From Alicyclobacillus sp. ALC3 (GTDB lineage Bacteria > Bacillota > Bacilli > Alicyclobacillales > Alicyclobacillaceae): 64,000 nt of DNA. Positions 57,293 to 64,000 of this stretch are shown in pieces. The position numbers and the translations under genes were made by a program. Position 1 is the stretch's first letter, and each line of letters starts with the position of its first letter. Below the pieces are notes generated by a model that was given only the letters and a program-made list of their open reading frames with translations, did no database searches and was not told where the DNA came from. The stretch is taken from NCBI RefSeq assembly GCF_028751195.1, contig NZ_CP066784.1, forward strand, positions 2,356,001 through 2,420,000. Reading direction: 5' to 3'.

Positions 57293-58602
57293 GTGGTTTG
57301 CGGAGATACGAGAAATACACAGCCAGCAATGTGGAATGGCTTGGTGAGGTGCCGGATCATTGGGGGGTTGGCATCGGAAAGAGGATATTCAGGCAAATCC
57401 GTGAGGCAAGTAAACCTGACGACGAGCAACTTTCGGCCACACAGCGTTACGGGGTAGTGCCCCAACAGCTGTTTATGGAATTAGAGGATCAGAAGGTGAC
57501 ACTTGCCCTTACTGGCCTCGGCAATTTCAAGCATGTCGAGAAAAATGACTTTGTGATCAGCTTGAGGAGTTTTCAAGGTGGAATAGAGATCAGTCGGTAC
57601 GTTGGGTGTGTGAGTCCGGCGTACACGGTACTCAGAGCTGAAGGCATGATTGAAAGTAAGTACTGGGCCCTTCTGTTTAAGTCTGAGGCATACATCTCGG
57701 TTTTGCAATCGGCGACGGATGGGATTAGGGAAGGTAAAACTATCAGCTATGAACAGTTTGGACAGATTCCATTGCCTGTGCCGCCAATCGTTGAACAGCG
57801 GGCAATAGCGGCCTTCCTAAGCGGTGAAACGTCAAAAATTGACGCGTTGGTGCAAGAGCAAGAGCGTCTCATTGCCCTACTCAAAGAAAAGCGGCAGGCG
57901 GTCATCTCTCATGCTGTGACCAAGGGGCTTGACCGGAACGTTTCTATGAAGGATTCGGGCATCGAGTGGTTTGGTGAGGTACCGGAGCATTGGGCTGTTA
58001 AGGCGTTTCGGTATGTGGGGACTGTGAATGAAGGGCAAGTTAATCCACAGGACAGTGAGCACGCCTCTAAGGTGTTGGTTGCGCCCGACCACATCGAGAG
58101 TGGCACGGGCAAGTTATTGGCCCAAATTACTGCGGTTGAACAGGGCGCTGTCAGTGGGAAGTATGAGGTGTTGCCAGGACAGGTCATTTACTCGAAGATC
58201 CGTCCCGCACTTAATAAGGTATGCCTATCCGAAGGGCATTGGCTCTGCAGTGCTGACATGTATCCTATTACCCCGGCTGCTGGAATTCTCACTAAGTGGA
58301 TGTGCTATTTCATGCTTAGCCACTCTTTTGTAGAGTACGTGTCTGTCACCTCCCAACGTGTTGCGATGCCCAAAGTTAACCGGGAAGAACTTAACACAGT
58401 CCCGTTCGTGATTCCGCCGACTGATGAACAAGAGATGATTATTGACGTTCTGGACAACGAGACCAGTCAGCTGGCAACGCTGATTTCAGAGGCGGAGCAC
58501 GCCATACAGTTATTGAAAGAACGCCGTTCCGCTCTCATCTCTGCGGCGGTCACCGGCAAAATCGATGTACGCAAGTCGGTTGACGAGGTGGTTACCACGT
58601 GA
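57289..58602 (+). CDS. hsdS: type I restriction-modification, specificity subunit
   Basis: 437 aa with two target-recognition domains, each opening with a related segment ([12 protein letters not shown] near 13 and [12 protein letters not shown] near 223) and each ending in a conserved helix ([22 protein letters not shown] and [21 protein letters not shown]). This DNA is AT-richer than hsdM and hsdR, as is common for the exchangeable hsdS gene. Overlaps hsdM by ATGA and hsdR by GTGA. Confidence 0.95.
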   Translation: MSGLRRYEKYTASNVEWLGEVPDHWGVGIGKRIFRQIREASKPDDEQLSATQRYGVVPQQLFMELEDQKVTLALTGLGNFKHVEKNDFVISLRSFQGGIEISRYVGCVSPAYTVLRAEGMIESKYWALLFKSEAYISVLQSATDGIREGKTISYEQFGQIPLPVPPIVEQRAIAAFLSGETSKIDALVQEQERLIALLKEKRQAVISHAVTKGLDRNVSMKDSGIEWFGEVPEHWAVKAFRYVGTVNEGQVNPQDSEHASKVLVAPDHIESGTGKLLAQITAVEQGAVSGKYEVLPGQVIYSKIRPALNKVCLSEGHWLCSADMYPITPAAGILTKWMCYFMLSHSFVEYVSVTSQRVAMPKVNREELNTVPFVIPPTDEQEMIIDVLDNETSQLATLISEAEHAIQLLKERRSALISAAVTGKIDVRKSVDEVVTT

Positions 58603-61600
58603 GCGTCCATAAGGAAATGGAGTTCGAGACAGAGATCTGCGAATACCTCGGGAAATACGGGTGGCTCTATACAGTAGGCGACGCCCAGAGGTACGACCGC
58701 GTCCATGCGCTGTTCCCCGACGACGTGCTTGCCTGGGTACAAGACACCCAACCGAAGTCATGGGAAACATTAGTACAAAGTCAAGGTGCCGCTGCTTCCA
58801 GCGCCCTACTCGACCGACTGAGGAAACAATTGTACGACAGGGGCACACTTGACGTGATCCGCAACGGAATCGAGATGCTCGGACTGCGCCAGCCGTTGCA
58901 GCTCGCGCAGTTCAAACCTGCCCTTCCCATGAACGAGGGTCTCCAGGCGAAGTATGCCGCGAACCGTGTGCGCGTGGTGAGGCAAGTTCATTACTCCGAA
59001 CACAGCGAAAACTCCATCGACCTCGTCCTGTTCTTGAACGGCATCCCCGTGGCCACTGTGGAACTGAAAACCGACTTCACACAGGGCGTGCAGGACGCAG
59101 TCGACCAATACCGCATTGACCGCCACCCGCACCCGAAGGGGCAATCGGAGGAGCCACTGCTCCAGTTTCCCTCGGGCGCGTTGGTGCACTTCGCGGTCAG
59201 CAATTCTGAGGTCCGCATGACCACGAAACTGCAGGGCGCGTCAACCGTGTTCTTGCCGTTCAACCAAGGCGACCACGGCGCTGCGGGCAATCCCGTGAAC
59301 GAGAACGGTCACAAGACCGCATACCTGTGGGAACGGGTATGGCAGCGGGATAGTTGGTTGCAGATTATCGGCCGGTACCTCGTAACAACGCGGGACAACA
59401 AGAAGCAGATTCAGTCCGTCATTTTCCCCCGCTATCACCAACTCGACGCCACGCGCAAACTTGTCGACGCAGTCCTGCGTGACGGCCCGGGCGAAAAGTA
59501 TCTCATCCAACACTCTGCAGGCTCAGGCAAAACCAATTCCATCGCCTGGACAGCACATTTTTTGGCGGACCTGCACGACGAAGAGGCGAGCAAGCTCTTC
59601 GACTCCGTGCTCGTGGTGAGCGACCGCACAGTGCTCGACGACCAACTGCAGGAGGCCATTTTCGACTTCCAGCGCACGACGGGCGTCGTCGCGACTATCA
59701 AGGGCGAGTCGCAGAGCAAGAGCGGTGAGCTTGCGGCGGCGCTTGCCGGCGGGAAAAAGATCGTGGTCTGCACCATCCAGACGTTTCCCTTCGCCCTACA
59801 AGCGGTGCAGGAACTCGCGGCAACGCAGGGCAAGCGGTTCGCCGTCATCGCGGACGAGGCGCACAGTTCGCAGACGGGCGAGGCGGCCTCCAAGCTGAAG
59901 CAGGTGCTGTCCGCCGAGGAACTGGCGGAGCTGGCCGACGGCGGGGGAGTGGACACGGAGGACCTGCTGGCCGTGCAGATGGCCGCGCGGGCCAGCCAAA
60001 CAGGCGTGACGTACGTCGCCTTCACCGCCACACCGAAGGCGAAGACGATGGAACTGTTTGGGACGCGGCCCGATCCGTCGAGACCGGCTGGACCGGACAA
60101 CAAGCCCACGCCGTTCCACGTGTACGGGATGCGGCAGGCCATTGAGGAAGGCTTCATCCTCGACGTTCTGAAAAACTTCACACCGTACAGCCTCGCGTTC
60201 CAGCTAGCGAGCGGCGACCAGCAGATTGACCAGAAGGAGGTCGAGCGCAGCGAGGCGCTGAAGGGCATTATGCGCTGGGTCCGGCTGCACCCGTACAACA
60301 TCTCGCAGAAGGTACAAATCGTCGTCGAGCACTTCCGCGAGAACGTCGCGCCGCTACTGAGCGGTCACGCCAAGGCCATGGTCGTGGTGGGCAGTCGACT
60401 GGAAGCAGTTCGATGGAAGATCGCGATCGAAAAGTACATACGCGATAACAAGTACGGAATTGGCACCCTAGTGGCGTTCTCGGGCGAAGTGAACGACGGT
60501 GAGTCCGGGCCAGAAGCATTCACAGAGGCGAGCAAGGTTTTGAACCCCGACCTGCGCGGTCGCGACATGCGCGAGGCATTCGCCACTGAGGAATATCAGA
60601 TTCTGCTTGTCGCGAACAAGTTCCAGACCGGGTTCGACCAGCCGCTCCTGTGCGGGATGTACGTGGACAAGCGGCTTGCAGGCGTGCAGGCGGTGCAGAC
60701 GCTGTCCAGGCTGAACCGCGCGTACGACGGGCCGTTCGGGAAAAAGGACACGACATACATCCTCGATTTCGTGAACGATCCCGACGAAATCCTGGAGGCG
60801 TTCAAGCCCTACTATGAGACCGCCGAGCTGGCCGGAGTGACGCGACCGGAAATCGTGTACGACCTGCGCGCGAAGCTCGACGCGACCGGGTACTACGACG
60901 ACAACGAGATCGATCGGGTGGTCGCGGCCGAGCTCAACCCGAAGTCAACGCAATCCCAACTGTATGCCGCGCTGGAGCCGGTGGCGGACCGACTCCTCAA
61001 ACGCTTCAAAGAGGCGCGCTCGGCACGCGACGAGGCGCGGGAGAAATCGGACGCGAAGACGGCGCAGGAGATGCAGGACCGCATGAACGAGCTGGTCCTG
61101 TTCAAGCGCAATCTCGGCGCGTACCTGCGGGTGTACAGCTTCCTGTCGCAGATCTTCGATTACGGCAACACCGCCGTCGAGAAACGGTCGATTTTCTACA
61201 AACGCCTGCTTCCGCTGCTGGAGTTCGGGCGGGAGCGCGAGGGCGTGGACCTGTCGAAACTGGAGTTGACGCACCACAAGCTGACGGACAAGGGGAAGCG
61301 TGACATCCTGCTCACAGGAGGGGGGCAACTGCAGCCCTTCACGGAACCGGGCACTGGCGAAGTGCAGGACAAGGAGAAGACTCTGCTGGCGGAGATCATC
61401 GAACTGGTCAACGAACTCTTCGAAGGTGACCTGAGTGATGAGGACAAGCTGGTCTACGTGAACCACGTACTGAAGGGTAAGTTGCTGGAGTCCGACACTC
61501 TGGTGCAGCAGGCAGTGAACAACACGAAGGAGCAGTTCGCGAACAGCCCAGACCTATCCAACGAACTGCTGAACGCCATTATGGACGCCTTCGCAGCTCA

Positions 61601-61718
61601 TACTGCCATGAGCACGCAGGCGTTGAACTCGGCAAGGGTTCAAAACACACTGAGAGACATCTTGCTCGGCCCGGCACGCCTGTATGAAGCGTTGAGGGAG
61701 CGTGGGGGCGCAAGTTAG
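58599..61718 (+). CDS. hsdR: type I restriction-modification, restriction subunit
   Basis: 1039-aa ATP-dependent translocase and nuclease. N-terminal PD-(D/E)xK nuclease (SIDLVLFLNGIPVATVELK near 145), SF2 helicase motifs: Walker A SAGSGKTNS near 310, DEAHSSQTG near 418, TATPKAKT, and QTLSRLNRAYDGP in the second RecA domain. Length usual for HsdR. Complete and unbroken, so the system is probably active. Confidence 0.96.
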   Translation: MSVHKEMEFETEICEYLGKYGWLYTVGDAQRYDRVHALFPDDVLAWVQDTQPKSWETLVQSQGAAASSALLDRLRKQLYDRGTLDVIRNGIEMLGLRQPLQLAQFKPALPMNEGLQAKYAANRVRVVRQVHYSEHSENSIDLVLFLNGIPVATVELKTDFTQGVQDAVDQYRIDRHPHPKGQSEEPLLQFPSGALVHFAVSNSEVRMTTKLQGASTVFLPFNQGDHGAAGNPVNENGHKTAYLWERVWQRDSWLQIIGRYLVTTRDNKKQIQSVIFPRYHQLDATRKLVDAVLRDGPGEKYLIQHSAGSGKTNSIAWTAHFLADLHDEEASKLFDSVLVVSDRTVLDDQLQEAIFDFQRTTGVVATIKGESQSKSGELAAALAGGKKIVVCTIQTFPFALQAVQELAATQGKRFAVIADEAHSSQTGEAASKLKQVLSAEELAELADGGGVDTEDLLAVQMAARASQTGVTYVAFTATPKAKTMELFGTRPDPSRPAGPDNKPTPFHVYGMRQAIEEGFILDVLKNFTPYSLAFQLASGDQQIDQKEVERSEALKGIMRWVRLHPYNISQKVQIVVEHFRENVAPLLSGHAKAMVVVGSRLEAVRWKIAIEKYIRDNKYGIGTLVAFSGEVNDGESGPEAFTEASKVLNPDLRGRDMREAFATEEYQILLVANKFQTGFDQPLLCGMYVDKRLAGVQAVQTLSRLNRAYDGPFGKKDTTYILDFVNDPDEILEAFKPYYETAELAGVTRPEIVYDLRAKLDATGYYDDNEIDRVVAAELNPKSTQSQLYAALEPVADRLLKRFKEARSARDEAREKSDAKTAQEMQDRMNELVLFKRNLGAYLRVYSFLSQIFDYGNTAVEKRSIFYKRLLPLLEFGREREGVDLSKLELTHHKLTDKGKRDILLTGGGQLQPFTEPGTGEVQDKEKTLLAEIIELVNELFEGDLSDEDKLVYVNHVLKGKLLESDTLVQQAVNNTKEQFANSPDLSNELLNAIMDAFAAHTAMSTQALNSARVQNTLRDILLGPARLYEALRERGGAS

Positions 61719-61734
61719 GAGGTGGGAACTATTG

Positions 61735-61988
61735 GTGACATTGCGGCAGATCAATACCCTTGAAGAGTTCGTGAGGCCAAGTACACGCGCGGTGGGTACA
61801 TCGTAATCGTCGATTCTACCGAAAGTAAAACACACATGCCAAGTTGTGCTGACGTCAACATTGCACACTTTCGTGAGAAGGTGGTCGATAATCTTGAAAG
61901 AAAAGGAGGCTATAAGTTCGTCGAAGACTTGGTCCTAGCAGCTGAAGAGTTTAAGGCGAAGAAATGCCTGAACTGTAGGCCAAAGTAG
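61735..61988 (+). pseudogene. small gene after hsdR with a one-base deletion
   Basis: GTG 61735 after TAGGAGGTGGGAAC begins a frame MTLRQINTLEEFV that ends early at 61804. One base off, from 61773, the frame continues EAKYTRGGYIVIVDSTESK...HFREKVVDNLERKGGYKFVEDL, ending CLNCRPK at 61988. Joining the frames at GTG/GAG gives a coherent 84-aa protein, so one G was probably lost (GTGGAGG to GTGAGG), or it is a sequencing error. Product family not recognised; contains SC and CLNC cysteines. Confidence 0.6.
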
Positions 61989-62163
61989 AGTTCTCAGCGT
62001 TCAGAAGTATGTCGCTAGGTTACACAGTGAACGGTTGACGAGGATATATGTGCCTGCGGTGCCCGTTTTTCATGAGATGTTCCATCCATACATTGCTTGA
62101 GTCATTTCGAAACCTCTAAGGATCAGGTCATAATGGTGAGAGGAAAATAGGGGGGGTGAGTCC

Positions 62164-63294
62164 GTGGGTGAAGAAGTCATACAAAAGAGAAAACTGTCGC
62201 GGGAAGAGAAGCTAGAACAAGAGCGGAAAAAACTCGAACAAGAGTTGTCTGAAGGAGACTTTGGGACCTTACGTGCGCGCGTGGCGTACATTTTGAACCG
62301 CTACCCTAAGACACGAGATAGTGACATCGAACTACAACATAGGTATTGGGCGACATTTCATCCGGAGCAGTACCGGTACGGGCAAAGTGTAACTGCTGAC
62401 GACATGATGAATCTAGCTAGACTAACACACCTAACTAGAATGAGAGCTAAGATTCAGAACCAGTTTGGACTATTTCTTGCTTCGGAAGGGGTAAGAGAGG
62501 AACGAAAGCGCTTGGCCCAAGCTGTGCGGGAAAACATTGTGGTAGATGGACCGATAGGTATGGATTCGAGCGCAGTGTACTGTGACGAAACAGGGAAGGA
62601 TTCCACGTTTCTCGGGGTCGGTGGAGTCTGGTTCGCTAACGTACATGATTCGTGGCTTTTACAAAAACACCTCAAGCGCTGGCGAGAGTCCAATGGCGTC
62701 AAGTCCAAGGAATTCCATTTTACAAAGTTGAGTAATGGGTTACTGCCGTTTGCCATGGACTTTTTTTCCGAAGCCGTTTCTCAAGCGACGTCTTTGGGGT
62801 TCAAGGCTGTCTTTGTCGAGCGTCAAGGATTGAGACACAATCAGGAGGACACCCTTCGTGAGCTACACTATCAAGTTGTATATCATGGAATTATACATGA
62901 AAAACAAACTGGGCGGACAAGCTTTCCACGGGCTGTAACGATGTGGAAGGACAAAGATGAAGGCTGGGATCTACTACATCTACGTCGACTTCATGATGAC
63001 TTAGAGGTTGCAATAGATAGACGGTTTGGTGAAGATGTCAAACTTGGTCAAGTGTTACCGGTAGGATCCCAGGACAGTTTTGTGATCCAACTGGCTGACT
63101 TGTTCATGGCCAGTCTTAATCGTGTGATGGAGCGCGAAGCTGATTCAGATCATGTGAAGGATCGGATGGCAAACCACGTACTAAGCACCTTAGGAATTAC
63201 GTTTAAGAACGGGCAGCAGTTTAACCTAGCTAATCAAGACTGGGTGTCAATTGATTTCATTAGTAACGATTCGAACTTGGCCCTTTACTCGTAG
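62164..63294 (+). CDS. DUF3800 domain protein
   Basis: 376 aa. The first about 120 residues are a charged coiled coil (KRKLSREEKLEQERKKLEQEL) and helices. Then the DUF3800 pattern: VYCDETGKDSTFLGVGGVWF near 138, KSKEFHFTKL, and DSFVIQLADLFMASLNRV near 305, an RNase H-like fold with D-E and Q-L-A-D. Such proteins are often found with restriction and other defence genes; activity not settled. GTG start after GGGGGGTGAG. AT-rich DNA. Confidence 0.8.
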   Translation: MGEEVIQKRKLSREEKLEQERKKLEQELSEGDFGTLRARVAYILNRYPKTRDSDIELQHRYWATFHPEQYRYGQSVTADDMMNLARLTHLTRMRAKIQNQFGLFLASEGVREERKRLAQAVRENIVVDGPIGMDSSAVYCDETGKDSTFLGVGGVWFANVHDSWLLQKHLKRWRESNGVKSKEFHFTKLSNGLLPFAMDFFSEAVSQATSLGFKAVFVERQGLRHNQEDTLRELHYQVVYHGIIHEKQTGRTSFPRAVTMWKDKDEGWDLLHLRRLHDDLEVAIDRRFGEDVKLGQVLPVGSQDSFVIQLADLFMASLNRVMEREADSDHVKDRMANHVLSTLGITFKNGQQFNLANQDWVSIDFISNDSNLALYS

Positions 63295-63363
63295 GTCTAA
63301 CAAGGCGATAAGTTTCACCATCGCACAGTGCTGGTCCACCATAACCGTTACGGAGGGATTATC

Positions 63364-64000
63364 GTGTTTATAGGTGTAGAGCGAACAGGAAACAACGAGA
63401 GGACGCTGACATTTCTAGAAAATGTTATATTAGACCCAGAACATTGGCTGGATCGAGTGCTTTTTTGTGGCTCTGAACAGGGAAGTTTGCTTCTGATGAA
63501 TGCCTTGACTGTACTTAGTTTTCGAGGGTACAAGGTGGCTTACTTTAGAGAACAGGATATCTTGAACACTGGCAGCGAACCGGGTTGGTATAATAGGGGG
63601 CCAGACATTGTTGCATTGGACGGATTGTTTTCCCAGCAAAGTTTGACGGAAGAGCAAGCAGTGCGTTTACACGACTTTCTGAACATACACCAACATTCTC
63701 ACCTGTGGGTCACCACCCGGCTCAGTTCAGACCAGATTTTCTCGCCAGGGGTAATTCAGAGTCTAGACAGCGGAACTACGTGGTCAAGGACATTCTTGGG
63801 TTGCAAACAGTTATTCCTCGAAACTCAGGAACTGAACAGGTTTTTGGAATTGGCTAGAAACCTCTCCACAGATGATTATAGACTAATACAAACTATTGAC
63901 TTTTTGAGTCATCCTGTAAAGCCATATAATGAGTTTGAGGGTGTTTTTACGCGACATGACATTGTTAAAGCCCTTGTCAATGGAAATGACCGACAGAACA
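63364..64000 (+). CDS. unknown protein, cut by the window end
   Basis: At least 212 aa; no stop before 64000. GTG 63364 with GGAGGG seven bases upstream. MFIGVERTGNNERTLTFLENVI starts it; FCGSEQGSLLLMNALTVLSFRGYKVAYF could be a degenerate P-loop with the following strand, DIVALDGLF resembles Walker B and HLWVTTRLSSDQ a sensor. An ATPase fold is a guess. 70 bp after the DUF3800 gene, so perhaps one unit with it. Confidence 0.6.
   Translation, partial: MFIGVERTGNNERTLTFLENVILDPEHWLDRVLFCGSEQGSLLLMNALTVLSFRGYKVAYFREQDILNTGSEPGWYNRGPDIVALDGLFSQQSLTEEQAVRLHDFLNIHQHSHLWVTTRLSSDQIFSPGVIQSLDSGTTWSRTFLGCKQLFLETQELNRFLELARNLSTDDYRLIQTIDFLSHPVKPYNEFEGVFTRHDIVKALVNGNDRQN

Noticed and set aside
59435..60301. 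288-codon antisense frame in hsdR
   Set aside because: Serine/alanine-rich shadow typical of GC-rich genes; no start signal.
61735..61806. 23-codon frame after hsdR taken as a complete gene
   Set aside because: Better explained as the first part of a frameshifted 84-aa gene, since the next frame continues as a plausible protein.

Overview
The window is a chromosomal segment around the replication origin of a spore-forming, low-temperature-independent Firmicute of Bacillus-like gene order. The 16S rRNA variable regions, frequent TTG/GTG starts, moderate-to-high GC and the sporulation marker yyaC suggest Alicyclobacillaceae or a close relative; this placement is inference from reading, not from a database search.

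Layout, core part (1-38.7 kb). Left of the origin, on the minus strand, lie dnaA, dnaN, recF, remB, gyrB, gyrA, a 35-aa membrane-protein gene and the 5' two-thirds of a 16S rRNA gene with promoter, leader inverted repeat and boxA. DnaA boxes sit on both sides of dnaA (11.1-11.3 kb and 9.3-9.4 kb), so the origin looks bipartite. To the right, on the plus strand, follow rpmH-rnpA-yidD-yidC-khpB, mnmE-mnmG-rsmG, noc, soj-parB (with two parS sites inside parB), yyaC, ychF, rpsF-ssb-rpsR, rplI-dnaB and the complete walRKHIJ-htrA-rlmH cluster. yaaA and gdpP are missing from their usual places.

Accessory part (38.7-64 kb, runs off the right edge). Directly after rlmH the syntenic core stops and an unrelated, compositionally uneven block begins. 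It carries a large serine recombinase, a DUF960 protein, a RadC-like JAB protein, several small membrane proteins, two XRE regulators, a replication operon of family-A DNA polymerase + 200-aa middle protein + P4/D5-type helicase, a lipoprotein, a protein ending in an SSB-like acidic tip, a full type I restriction-modification operon (hsdM-hsdS-hsdR), a frameshifted small gene, a DUF3800 protein and a cut-off unknown gene.

Main interpretation. rlmH is the integration site of staphylococcal cassette chromosomes (SCC). The combination here of rlmH junction, large serine recombinase, DUF960, RadC and a polymerase-middle protein-helicase triad (as in the SCC CCPol-MP-Cch2 module), with restriction cargo, suggests an SCC-like replicating cassette far outside staphylococci. 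The 156-bp gap after the helicase gene holds a G8-loop hairpin and three TGCCACC repeats and is the best candidate for its replication start. The right end of the element and its second attachment site are not in the window, so the assignment is strong on gene content but unproven on borders.
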